Source of the DNA: Icerya purchasi
Lineage: Eukaryota; Arthropoda; Insecta; Hemiptera; Monophlebidae
Reading direction: 5' to 3'
Assembly (NCBI GenBank): GCA_039619475.1
Contig: CM077116.1
Location: 149,561,088-149,625,087, forward strand
DNA length: 64,000 bases
Shown here: positions 23,690 to 34,937 of the stretch, in pieces
Layout: every line of letters starts with the position of its first letter
Position numbering within the stretch: position 1 is the first letter of the stretch
Program-made: the position numbers and the translations under genes
The notes under the pieces: model-generated
What the model saw: only the letters and a program-made list of their open reading frames with translations
Databases searched by the model: none
What the model was told of the DNA's origin: nothing

Positions 23690-24590
23690 TTATTTTATAC
23701 ATATATATAAAAATGGATGTCCGTATATATGAGATCGATAAACTCCGACACCGGTTGACCGATCACCATGAAAGTTGGCACATATATGTACTTTTTCATG
23801 GAGAAAGTTTTTGATGCTATCCATTTGGTTGTAACTCTGCAGAGATCAAGAGAAAAAAGTCCAAAATTTAAATTGCAAAAATACTAAAAAAAAAAAAATA
23901 CAATAAAATGCAGGTGTTTTTTTTTCTGTAGATTCTAATGAATTTTGGAACAGTGAGATAGATTTATCCGAAAATACGAAAGAAAATTGGAAGCGGGATA
24001 ATTTTGGGAAAGAAATTAAGTTTCAAATAAAAAATTGGAAAAATATGTATTTCGTATGTTTCTCTAAAAATCGATTTACTATTTAGTGTATCGATTAATT
24101 ATTTACTGGCTGCCAAATATTGTGGTTTTCCAGTATTTATTAGTTGCGAAATTTATATATATATATAAATATATATACATCTTTTAGTTTATTAAATTGT
24201 TATAGAAATTCCATTTAGAAACTCGGCTTCTCCTTTTTTTTCTATCTATATATATGTTGGTCAATTTTAACTGTAACGTAGCATATTCCTACATGTTGGT
24301 ATTAATTTGAGATATTTAAAGTTAGTTCGGTTATACGACGAATGGAATATTAAAATATATTGTTCATTCGCGTGAATTATTAGCAAAAAAAATTATATAA
24401 TTTATCGTAAATCTGTAATAATAAAAATAATAATTATTTTAAATATGAATAATCTTTCATTTTTACACATTACAAAGTTTTATAGATTTTTCATTATAAT
24501 ATACAGACCATCCATTATATATATATATATATATATAGAATAATAAATAAATATACAATGGCGGGACAACGTCTGCCGAGTTAAGCTAGT
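23690..24590 (-). mobile_element. TA-flanked interspersed element (CTAGCTGACCC family), copy 1
   Basis: On the minus strand it begins ACTAGCTTAACTCGGCAGAC and ACGTTGTCCCGCCATTG next to a (TA)n tract (24515-24537). It ends with ACTTTCATGGTGATCGGTCA, CCGGTGTCGGAGTTTATC and a TATATATA tract at 23700. The copy at 36417-37290 has the same ends in the plus orientation. The pattern (GCTGACCCGGC near one end, GAxCGGTxxxCCGxxxxGGAGTTT near the other) is common in arthropod interspersed repeats. The class (RTE-derived, SINE-like or Helitron-like) is unresolved. No coding capacity. Confidence 0.65.
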
Positions 24591-25820
24591 ACTATATAAA
24601 CACTGTGTTAAACAAATTTTGAGTCAACAAGTGTTTAGTCTTTAGTGAGATGATAAGGGTTTAGTACACGCTCTGTTAACTTCCTGATGTATAGGTATTG
24701 CTTTAGATAAAATTTCTAATGTTATAATTTTAATTGACTGCGTTATGTACTCTTCACGTATCACGAAATAGCGAGAAAATTTATTTTTTTAGACTTAACA
24801 GTAAATTTTGCGTACAGTAGAAGAGTTTTAATTGCCGTTTTCCATCGACCTTTATGATTGCTTGATTATTTATGCTTTTCTGACGCTTGTATAAAATTGC
24901 AAAAAACTTTTAATTAAACTTTATCAGAAAATGTATTTAAGAAATATTTTCTGATTAAGTTTAATTAAAAGTAGTTTGCTATGTTCATGACGTTTATAAT
25001 ATGGTTACTACCGCTAAATTTTAGCTTAGGAGTTATTTAAATGTACACGCAAAATAATAATCTATGCAAGCCATGGTAGTTCGCCATTAGTATAATAGTT
25101 AACCTTAGATTAGAGAATATTAAAAAGAATATAAATCTAGTACAGGGGTGTCTTAACACAGACTATTAACGGGCGTAAAACGGATTTGTTGTTTTTGAAC
25201 TAGCAATCATCGGGGTCGTTCAGCTCGTTGCACTAGTGTCCAACTGTTTCCCGTTGTAGTGGACAGTGTTTTGTTTAATGTTTAAATGGGCCGTGTTCAG
25301 TTGCACATTTTGCATTGCACATTTCACCTTTCACATTTCACGCTACGAGCGCAGCTGATCTTCCTTAATGCTGCCTATTGAATTAATGAAGGTACCCACG
25401 CTGTTTTATTAAGCACAGAGGTTAACTATGAATTTCATTGGACATTTTTTTATCACATTTATAATAGAATGGCGGTTTACCTTCGTTTTAAGGTTAAAAG
25501 TAAGAAAAAGTATTCTCTCAAATTTCATGAACATTATTTCTACTAGAAAATTATTTCAATTTTTTTTCTCCTCCCTATTTCCGAAAAGTCGGGTAGGGTA
25601 CATTTATTTACTGAAATATTGATTTATTATAATAACGGAATTAATATAATCCATCCAATCAAATATTTGGAAAAAATATTTCAATTATATGTAAAAGTTT
25701 TTTTTAATTTTTCAATTTTTAAATGTACTTAAGTGTTTAGATTGGATCTTGCAATTGAAATCTGAGGACCACGTGAAAAGTTAATTTTCCCGAATCAAAT
25801 TCAATTCGCGTTTAATTATA
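24591..25820. other. Intergenic; one short hairpin
   Basis: No gene recognised. It contains the hairpin at 24906-24972 and a short run of CACATTT-type words near 25303-25340. Confidence 0.5.
24906..24972. repeat. 27-bp inverted repeat hairpin
   Basis: 24906-24932 (ACTTTTAATTAAACTTTATC and onward) is the reverse complement of 24946-24972 with one mismatch, around a 13-base loop. Confidence 0.85.
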
Positions 25821-25824
25821 AATA

Positions 25825-26213
25825 CCTGGTGACCGAGCTTCGTTCGGATTTCTTCTGAACTTGCAGGTCCATTAAAGTATTCATCAGATTCATAAATATT
25901 TAAAAAATAGTATAATAATTCTTTATTTGAAAGTGAATTTCAGATTGGGTAATATTTATAAACATCGCGAATAAATTTATTTTTATCACGATATTTCAGT
26001 TTTATATTTTCCATGGTAAATAAGCAAAAATTATTCTTTGTCTACTTTTTATTAAATCTGAAATACAAGTTTAACCTCTAAACCCATGACACTGATTACT
26101 TCCGTATCATAGATCAGTTGATTTCTAGAACTTGGCAGTCCTTCCAAGAATTCAGTTATATCTACTATTATTATACGAGCCATGAATTGTGTATATATAT
26201 ACATATATATGTA

Positions 26214-26262
<49 letters not shown>

Positions 26263-26400
26263 GTACCTCGAACTCGAAAACGGCTCCAAAGACTTTCACG
26301 AAATTTGCACATAAGAGGATTTTGGGCTAACAAATCGATCTGTCAAGGTCTGATTAAAAACGGGGCCATGTGTAAGCTTTCCGAAACGTTAAGTTTTAAG
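25825..26400 (-). mobile_element. TA-tract-containing interspersed repeat, related to the 23.7 kb element
   Basis: One side starts CTGGTGACCGAGCTTCGTTC. After the TA tract (26191-26259) the other side reads CTCGAACTCGAAAACGGCTC and CACGAAATTTGCACA. The second part follows the xxCGGCTxxAxxGATTTTCAxGAAATTTG pattern seen at transposon ends. No coding sequence. Limits and class are uncertain. Confidence 0.4.
26191..26259. repeat. (TA)n-rich microsatellite
   Basis: TA repeats with interspersed CA/GTA steps. All Tyr/Ile-repeat frames across it are artefacts. Confidence 0.9.
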
Positions 26401-26735
26401 ATTAATTTTTTAAACATGGTGTTTTAATTATGTCCAACATGGAAGTTTTAAATGTTTTTAAGGTTAACTTTATTGTTGAAATTTGAATTGGTTGTGTTGA
26501 GACCCTGATTAAGGTGTTAATGTTGTTTAAGAATATAGTTGTGGTATCTACTTAAGGCATATTTTAAGATATATATTACCTTTATTAAATACAGAAAATG
26601 GATTCAAATATTTATATTTTAAATATATATATTACCTTTTAGCGGAAGTAATTATTTTCTACTTTTCAGTACATTTTCATTCAATTTTTAGAGTAAACCT
26701 TTGAGTCGGTACTTCTGTTGTTTTTTTTTAATATT
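26400..26735. repeat. Foldback family, half copy
   Basis: Contains CTGATTAAGGTGTTAATGTT, GTAATTATTTTCTACTTTTC and GAGTCGGTACTTCTG. It aligns by eye with the right arm of the foldback copies at 3.5, 29.1 and 39.7 kb. The left arm is absent. Confidence 0.55.
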
Positions 26736-28769
26736 TCAGTTCATTCAGAATTGTTATTCACCATTCAATAAAATCAAGTACACCGAACAATATAGGAAAT
26801 TACACGTTAAAAAGTAGGTATAAATATTTCTAAATTTTTAATAAAATATTTAGAATTTGTTCTGGAAAAAACCTAACTTTAGCTTCGATTGAAACCTATT
26901 AATTGTAAATAATAGTTTGACCAATAATAATGAGGGACTCATTAAATCTGAGGACGAAAAAGGTATTATTAAAATTTAGGAAGTCGGCGAAAACATCTTC
27001 ATTAAGTTGACTTTCCGATGATGACGTTTCACCCGGACGTCGACGAATGTTCTAAGTGTAATTTATTGCTAATAGTCGTGAAGGATTATTTTAATTTAAA
27101 AAATTCCTCCTCAGATGGTTTTCAGAATAATCACCTTTCCTATAACGACTCAGTGCGCATCAACATCAGTTTCATTTGGGACGTATGCGAAACACTCTAT
27201 GTTAAAAAACATTGCTTATGTCCATTTTGCAGGAATTTAAACCGTTTCGTTAATTACATAAATACGATCAACCAGCTTCCTTTAATAAGAAATAAACTGT
27301 TTCCATAGCTGCTGGAAGAAAGGAAAAAAGGAACAGATTTGAAGAGATAAACGCGACGAAGGCTAATTTCGTTCGTTCGTTGTTGCCCGTTGTTATTATA
27401 AGTCTGATAATTACGCGAGAAGACAAAAATGAACTTAAATTTCTTTATTATTTAACAGTTTCTTGTTTACAACTAGAATACCGTTACGTTCCGGTGAGAG
27501 ACAGACTGGAATATAGTTCAAAATCGTTTGTAGGGGGAGGTGCCAGTTATTACTGAGCGGCAAAGACCAAACACGTAAGTTTTTGCATCGGAACGTTACG
27601 TAGAGACCCTGTGCTCACCTTTCCCAGATGAAAATTCTGATACCGAGCACACGATCGCGTGATCGTGCAATCTGATGCGTCCATTATTCGAATGTACTTT
27701 CACTCGGACCGCGATTGTGTTGACCGCGGCTTGTACGTGATCGGACGCGACCGGGAAATTAGACACGTCGATCTTTTTTAAGTCCGAATGTAGTCAAAAT
27801 TTTGCTGCTCCGCGACGTAAATCACTCGGACAAATCGCCCGTTTTTATCTGTCAGAATTTCTTCTTCGAAATTATCTGTAACTAATTTTTTTCTATTTAT
27901 ACGGCGCATCGGCGAATTTCAACGATTACGCTCTCCAGGAAGTATAGTGATCCGTTGTTAAATTTGATAATCAAAAATTAAATACTTGGCGGCAACTGAT
28001 GTCCGAAAATTAACTACTGCACCATGTTTTTCCGTGTTCTTCGGAGTTTCGATTGAAATCACTAAAGATTGTCTCAAAAGAGAATTCTTGTACACGCGCG
28101 CTTGACGCACGTATTTTATTACCGAATCGAACGGTGCTGGTGCGATTGTTTCGTTGTGATGGGTGTAAAAATTGAAACAGTAACGCATATCTAAGAAAAA
28201 TGTAATTTCGAAGACAGACGCTGAAATGTGTGTGTATACGTTAATCAGCAAATTTAATTCTAGGCCCGAATGAAAATTCACCTCTCTCTGTTATATAAAA
28301 TAATTTTTTACAATATAAAAAAATTCTTCACACTGTAAAATATTTTCTTTCATAATTGTATGAAATTTTGCCTATATGGCGTTGTATTTTTCAAAGAAAG
28401 AAATAAAACAACGCTTACGTTTTCCGTTTTAATGATTTGATTAGTTCTAACTGTTTTTCGTTTTATCAGAGATTATACGAGAAATTATGCTGGACACAAA
28501 CGAGGTGATTGTGACATGTATTTTGAACATATTTTCAATGACTATAAATAAAACACGGCATTGTCTAATATTCGATGAAATTGGTTTTAATGTTGATTCG
28601 GGAGACGTATAATATTTCTATATGGTCGGAGTGTGTAGCTTTATCGACTAAAGTAAATTTATAATATTACATTATATGAAGTTTTACACAATAAACACTT
28701 TTTTATTTAAATTTTCGTATTACGATTCCGGAGGGAGCGGGGTTCGCGCGCGAAGCCAAGCTCCATGGT
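26736..28769. other. Intergenic, CG-richer patch, no gene recognised
   Basis: A 96-codon plus-strand frame (27018-27308) contains two CxxC pairs but matches no family I know, and base composition does not support it. About 27480-27960 is richer in CG dinucleotides than its surroundings. No exon, splice or promoter pattern could be supported. Confidence 0.4.
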
Positions 28770-29240
28770 TTTAAAAAAGAATAGTTTAAAAAGTACCGAC
28801 TTCAAAATTTACTCTACAAAAAAAGTAAAAAACAATTATTCGATAAAAAATAGTGTATCTTAAAATATAACACCCTAAGGACATATTATAATTTATCTTA
28901 AAAAATTTATTACAGTCGACACAAATTGCAGCAATAATTAGGAAGCATATTAAACCAGTATAACAACTGTCACTCGTTTTAAGCCAAGTATACGACACAC
29001 CATCAAAAATGGTTTTTTAATTGTCGCAATTTAAATTTGGCACGCCGAGACTGTGATTAAAGTATTAATGTTGTTTAAAAATAATCGTAATGTTCTCCTC
29101 ATTAAATATGTACGTGTATTTAACTGCACATTATCTTTTGACAAGTAATAATTTTTTACTTTTTAGTGTGCATTTTTATTTAAAATTTTTAAGGTAAATC
29201 CTAAAGTTGTTACTTCTCCTTTTTTTTTTTTTTTTTCTTT
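28770..29240. mobile_element. Foldback element, type B, copy 1
   Basis: The left part has AAGTACCGACTTCAAAATTT and AAAGTAAAAAACAATTATTC. The right part has AAGTAATAATTTTTTACTTT, TTAGTGTGCATTTTTATTT and AAAGTTGTTACTTC, the inverted counterparts. The centre carries AAGCCAAGTAT and GCACGCCGAGACTG, which recur at 49.1 kb. Diverged from type A but sharing its terminal arm words. Confidence 0.65.
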
Positions 29241-31032
29241 TCTAAATAAACTATTTTTTTCCGCAACTTGTAGGGTAAATAGTTCTGGGTGATAATACGG
29301 ATTTAACTAAACTAAAATGGCGCTAGTACCGTATAAAACTGGCTATTGGTTCAGAACTAAACGTTGAAATTTTGCCGGTGATGAGCTTATCGGGTTAAGG
29401 AAACGAAATATTTATGGAAGAATTTTTTAAATTTCGTCGTGAATATAATGCATTGTTTTCTTAAGCATTGGGGTATTGCTTATATACACACGTTTTACGC
29501 ATCACTCAAATTACATTTAAATTATACGCTCTGTAATTTGAATGTATTTTAATTTATGTTCCGTAATAATAATTATAAAACGATTTTTTTATTACTTTTT
29601 TTTTTTTTTTCGCGTTCTCTTTAACTGCAAAATTATTGAAATATAATTTTCGATAAATGCGTACACAATTTCAATTTGTAATAAGGTTAAAAAAAGAAAA
29701 GAAAAAGAAATACACTTAATATCGTGTTATTAGAAGTAAAATAACTTATTAGATTATTTATTGCTCTCAATTTTACTGATGTTGTTTAAACATTATTCAA
29801 CCCGTTGAAAATCAAAACCGACAACAAATATTAAAAAAACAAGATCTTTTAAGATGATCGGTAACTCTATACGGACTAAAAAATATATATGAAGCTAACG
29901 TAATCATCGAAAGTGAAAAAAACGCTCTCCCAACGAAGCAAGCCCAATTGTTGCTTGGATATTAATTAATACGATTTGCAACATTTAAATGTTTCTAAAG
30001 GACTGGCTAAATAAATGGCGAAGGTTGAGCCAAAAAAAAAAAAAAAAAAAAAAGAAAAAATGTTCTTAATAAAACTTAAAAAAAAAAGAAACGCTGGTTT
30101 TCTTTTAATTATCTGGAAGGAAGTACCTAGTTTCGATCAGGATGGGGATTTTAATGGAATATCAAAAGCTTCGCCGTCGGCGAACAATTTTGGCGACATC
30201 CGGGTGATGAAAATTGTGTTATTTTTAGTTTTAGATTTTTTTTTTTTTTTTTTCGTTAATTTCGATATAGCGGAATTTACAGAATGAAACAAAGACGTAA
30301 ATAGCATCGCTTTTGGAAGAGACAATGGATAATACTATTGTGTTCGTCGGAAAGCTTCGAAATCGGCTATGGCGATTGTGAAACCTTTATAAGTAGTGTA
30401 ATAGTCGGTAATTACGAGTAATAATAAAAAAAAAAGGATTATCGACGAGCTAATTTCGATCAAATAAAGAGACTGTCATAATTATATAAAAATACTAACC
30501 GAAAATGCTGTTCGATTACCGAAAGAATAGAAAAAGCTTCTTGTGGAAGGCGAAGTTCCCCGCAACGACCTCTAACGCCTTCGGATCGTTGTGCCATACT
30601 TTTATATATCATAGTGGCGCAACATGTCTATGCTTGATAAATCGAATTTAAAATTGAATAAAAGATTAAAATTGATCGTCCCGCTATTGCACAAGAACCG
30701 ATCCTCACACTGAACGCTATTCAATTTACTGAAGTAATTTTCCCATGTAATCTGTAACCGGTGTTTCCGTTTTTATTATTGTCCAATATACCGCTGAATT
30801 GCGTCGGCTACTATCTAACATTTTTCGGTTTTAGCGTATTGCGACATTATCGGCTAGAGAAAGGAAGCGAACTAATCTGAAAAAGAAATTGAATTAATTT
30901 CGATTCGCTGCTCGTTTCTTCTCTCATCAATAGTAACAACTACCTTTTGGATAGTGAAGTGGTTTTAGTAATTTGTAAAATAATGTTTATCTTCGTATTC
31001 AACAACGCTCTTCTTTTAAAAAACGAAACTAA
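29241..31032. other. Intergenic; poly-A tract
   Basis: Contains an A-run at about 30032-30052 and A/T homopolymers near 29222, 29592 and 30238. No gene recognised. Confidence 0.5.
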
Positions 31033-31127
31033 TGATCTGTTTTATACATGTATATATCTACCCGAATATATGTATATTATATATACACATATATTCGGGT
31101 AGATATATACATATATAAAACAGATCA
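31033..31127. repeat. 41-bp near-perfect palindrome
   Basis: 31033-31073 and 31087-31127 are reverse complements with one mismatch, and both contain ATATATCTACCCGAATATAT or its complement. The loop is 13 bases. It abuts the (TA)n tail of the next repeat. Confidence 0.9.
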
Positions 31128-31414
31128 TATATATATATATATACTCGATCCTTCGGGCCTCGGAATGGGGCAAGCCCCCTTCACCACCAGGTCTAGTTCT
31201 TCTATAATTCTTATAGAAGAGTAAACTTTATCATTGGCTATGCCGTTCGATAAAAAAAGAAATCTTTATTTACAACAACGATACAATATAATCGAATCAC
31301 ATTTATTGAACATATTCGAAGTTGTAGGAGGGCAATCCGGACAAACCATTTTATCAGTTATAAAAAACTAGTCTCTTATATATGCGACAAATTTGGTGAC
31401 AGAACACGTTTTCC
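31128..31414 (-). repeat. (TA)n-tailed dispersed repeat, copy f
   Basis: After (TA)n at 31128-31143 comes ACTCGATCCTTCGGGCCTCG, then GGGGCAAGCCCCCTT and TTCTTCTATAATTCTTATAG. On the minus strand this gives a stem (TTCTATAAGAATTATAGAA), a GC hairpin (GGGGGCTTGCCCC), CGAAGGATCGAG and the TA tail. This is the best preserved copy. Confidence 0.6.
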
Positions 31415-31963
31415 TTCCGAATTTTCCTGCCTCAGACATCCTTTTCCTCTCCGCAAGTCTCCATACCAAACTATGGATTGACATCTACCTTTCCTTTTTT
31501 GCCAATCGCTCCTCCTTCTACCTCCTCCTATAGCCTACTCCAAATTCACAGCCTTGGTACCAATTTCTTCCCTTTTCTCGGCGCTCGGCTATTGTTTCTT
31601 CAATCAGACCGAGACTTGGTCATTCCCTCCTTCCCTTTTTTCGTTTTTCGTTTTCTCCTTCACCTTCTCCCTTTTGCCCTCTCCACTCTACTGATCCTCC
31701 CTTTATATGCGACCCCAACCATATCCTTTTTGAATGCCCTGCTCTTTTTCCTGAGTGCTTTCATCTATACGTCGAACTTTTGGCCTTGGATCTTCCTACC
31801 CCTTTCAATGCTTCCTTTATCCTTTCCTTCCCATCTCCAGCCGTTATTCCCCTTCTTCTTTTCTTTATACTTTCTATCTCCGATCGCCTCAGAATCTGAG
31901 TAGGTGATCCAAGTCCATGTAGTTGGGTCAGTGCTAACACCAAGCCCATTTAAAAAAAAAAAA
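31415..31963 (+). mobile_element. Jockey-like retrotransposon 3' end, 5'-truncated, poly-A tailed
   Basis: The protein remains lie in shifting frames: RPRLGHSLLPFF and, after a shift, CDPNHILFECPALFPECF then LDLPTPFNASFILSFPSPAV, IPLLLFFILSISDRL. These match the C-terminal zinc-knuckle-like CxxC...H...C region and tail of Jockey-type ORF2. A short 3' UTR with GGTCAGTGCTAACACCAAGC leads to an A13 tail ending at 31964. The flanks carry ACACGTTTTCC (31404-31414) and ACACTTTTCC (31964-31973), a likely 10-11 bp target-site duplication. The insertion therefore split a copy of the GTGACAG repeat. The fragment begins within ORF2, as expected for incomplete reverse transcription. Confidence 0.75.
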
Positions 31964-32600
31964 ACACTTTTCCTGATGACCCTTGCTGTAAAAATATATT
32001 ACCCTGGCAGTAGTTTTAGTTTTTGAGATACTTTAGTCCAAATTTTACCTTTTAATTGACGTATTCATATCCTTTTTTTTTTCTTCTCTTTCTTTTTTTT
32101 TTTAATCAAATAAACATTTTGTGAATGCTGCAATCCTTATTAAAAATTCACGAAGGAAAACAATTACAAATCTGAAAGCTTAGGTCGCGAAGCGGCTGGT
32201 TAGTCCAGTCTCGTCGACGAGACATTTTCCATTCAAAGTTGTAGGAGAGCAATCTGGACCTAGGCAAACTATTTTATCATGTTACCTTTTCTCGTTACTT
32301 TTTTTCGTTACATATTTCGTTACATAAAATTGTGACTGGAATAAATTTCGTGACAGGACACTTTTCCCGAAGAGTTACAATTTTCACCACCAGGGGATGT
32401 AGGAGCGCTGATATCGCATTAAAACCATTTTATCAGTTTTCGTGACAGGAAGCTTTTCCCGATGAGTTCCAAATTTCACTACCAGGGGATGTAGGAGCGC
32501 TAATATCGCATTAAATCTTAAAAAGGGACAAATTTTTTTGAGACAAATTTCGTGACAGGACATTTTACTGAAGACCCCTGGCGTAAAAATTGCATAGCCA
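31964..32600. repeat. Diverged tandem repeats with GTGACAGGA core
   Basis: The core AAATTTCGTGACAGGACAC followed by TTTTCCCGA and GAGTT or GACCC recurs near 32345, 32440 and 32550. A further copy at 31388 was split by the retrotransposon. Between cores come GATGTAGGAGCGCT and CATTTTATCAGTT words. There are about four units of 100-150 bp with unequal spacing. Confidence 0.65.
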
Positions 32601-32910
32601 TTAATGTATGCATGTGTATATAACCTGATATGAAGTTTGCGCTAGTAAAAGCGTTGAACTGATTTTAAAACTTCTTTTTATGGACAGATATTGTACCTAA
32701 CTTTGGAATTTCATATAGGTGCTAAGTTTTACTGTGGTTGTACGGTGTATAGATTATAATTAAAAATATATGAAATGAAAAATTATTTAAAAAAAAAGTT
32801 GAGTCAAGCATGGTGTTTCATGCGCTAAGGATCCGTATGTTAAGTTAATGATAACTGTAATATTTATATTTACCTAATACACTAAGTTCAAAACAAAGAA
32901 ATCTGATTTT

Positions 32911-33330
32911 TGGCGCCGCAAAGAGAGAGAATTTTTTTAACTTTTTGCCAATTTCGAAAGTTTCGTTAAGAAAATGTAGTATGGTTTCGTGTCCGAGAAA
33001 TGACTATCTGCCAATCGGTGGGTCATATGACTGAAAAAAAAATATTTTTTTCACAAATTTCCAGCTTTCGATCTAATTTCAAAGTTGAAAACCCGAATGC
33101 CCCAAACTAGAGAAAGATGCGGGTATTTTTAAATTTTTTCGGAATTCTTTAACTATAATACTCGCGTGTCGCAAGGAGGCGAGACACGTCATTTCTCACG
33201 CTTTTTTGAACTTTATGCTAATTTTTGAAAGTCTCGTCATGAAAATGAAATACGGTTTTGGTTCCCGATAAATAACGGTTTTTCCAATATAACTTCTGAC
33301 CATGCGGTGTAATGATACTCTTTGTTTATT
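32911..33330. repeat. Two-unit tandem duplication, period about 268 bp
   Basis: 32930-33020 (TTTTGCCAATTTCGAAAGTT and AAGAAAATGTAGTATGG) aligns with 33199-33290 (TTATGCTAATTTTTGAAAG and ATGAAAATGAAATACGG) in direct orientation. The units are well diverged. Confidence 0.6.
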
Positions 33331-34937
33331 AAAAGTTGTACCGGTCAGTGTTCGATGGGTATCATCGGTAAGTAATGATTGAGTACGTTATATAATAACG
33401 TTATTTTCATTAGAATATAGGAAAAATATGAACATCCAAAATTTACACAGTCCAGAAAGCAGCGTCAATTTGTTTTGCTGCTCAAAAATATTTAGCCTAA
33501 AAATTGCGAAATAAAATAATTCTTTTTTTAAGGGGTCAGTTAGATAATTTAAAAAAAAAAAAAAATCAAAAAACGCGCATAAAAATAATGGTACATTTTT
33601 ATCATCCGTATAAAATCAATTTTTTACTTCGAGAAAATCTGTTGAAAATTGAAAAATGCCTCACATTCGCTTTTTTTTTTTTCGTATTTTTATGAATTTA
33701 TTAAAATGGGGAGTTATTAAAAAAGTGAATAAAAATTGCGTATCATTTAAATCATATAAATAGATATTTTGCGATGTATTTCTTTCAGCAGAATAATACT
33801 CGATGTTTGCTCAGATGTTTTAACTACTAACGTTGCACCAAGGGAATTACGAATTTTTAGCGCAATTGTTCGAAATATACACGGCATTTGTACCGCTACC
33901 ATAAACCAGGAGGAGTGCTGCTGGTTGTCGACGTTAAACCCAAATTAATTGAGCCGAAAGGCAGGTAGCAAATTCTGATCAAGGTGAATGTATCATATGA
34001 AAATTTTCTTGCTGGAGCTGCTGGAATATTAAACTGGTTTCAACGACAATCAACGACGTAAAGCAATACTTATCTTTACAGACAAGTGTTTATCGTACGC
34101 GAAATATTTTTACCGTTTTTTTACTCGATTATTATTCGAATTGAGGATAATTTAAATAATTCCGATGAACTAGCGGTTGACCGGAGAGGTCACGCTGCCC
34201 AAGAAAGGCACGTTTACGTAGAATCGGCTTTCTCAGCTCATGACTGCGAAATAATCGACGATGCAGCATTAGTAAACGCTGCTCATATAATTAAACACAA
34301 GTGAGGAGTAGGAGAAATGAAGTAAATGAATGTTGAAAAATGCCCATATTATCAGTGTCGATTTGATCGAACTGCTAAAATTGCAATTAACAACTACTGT
34401 TCCTTGATTATGATTGGGGTTGGTTTGCGGCTTCATCTCAAACGATGATTGATTTTAAATTCAAATCAATATCAAATCAATATTTTTAAATAAAATTTCG
34501 TCCTTTATAAAAGCTGAGCCGTAATTTTTTAATATTATCTTATTACTTTAATCCGTAAAATATGTTTATATTTGAATCTTTTGGCTTAAAATTTTGAATT
34601 ATTTTTATTAAGTATTTTAGAAAATCTGAGTGTGAAAAACTGTGTTTTCTTTAAACATTTGTATCTCTCAGGGTATCCGAGAAAAATTTGCGATTCGCCA
34701 CTAGACGTGTGTGTAGTTTTCACGATGGTTAATATTGGTATTTTTTGGCTAATTTTTGTCTGGTTATATTAAATAAAAAAACAAAAAAACAAAAAAACAA
34801 AAAAAAAACGGATAAAAGATGAACTTTTTGTAGCGATTAGTGAGCAAACACACAATAAACTGATGATTCGAGTGTAAGAGGGATCTGCTATTTAATGCGC
34901 GAATCTAATGGACACGTAATCCAATATAATTTCCCAA
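33331..34937. other. Intergenic; A-rich simple repeat
   Basis: An (AAAAAAAC)n tract occupies about 34766-34808. No gene recognised. A 72-codon frame at 34086-34304 has no recognisable homology. Confidence 0.5.

Noticed and set aside
26052..26427. Open frames rich in Tyr-Ile repeats on both strands (also 21598-21958)
   Set aside because: They come from (TA)n tracts.
27018..27308. 96-codon frame with CxxC pairs suggesting a small zinc-binding protein
   Set aside because: No recognised family, spacing does not fit a known finger, and composition is that of surrounding AT-rich DNA.
31478..31949. 141-codon pyrimidine-rich frame and its antisense frame as host genes
   Set aside because: The region is explained by the C-terminus of a Jockey-like element read in other frames.
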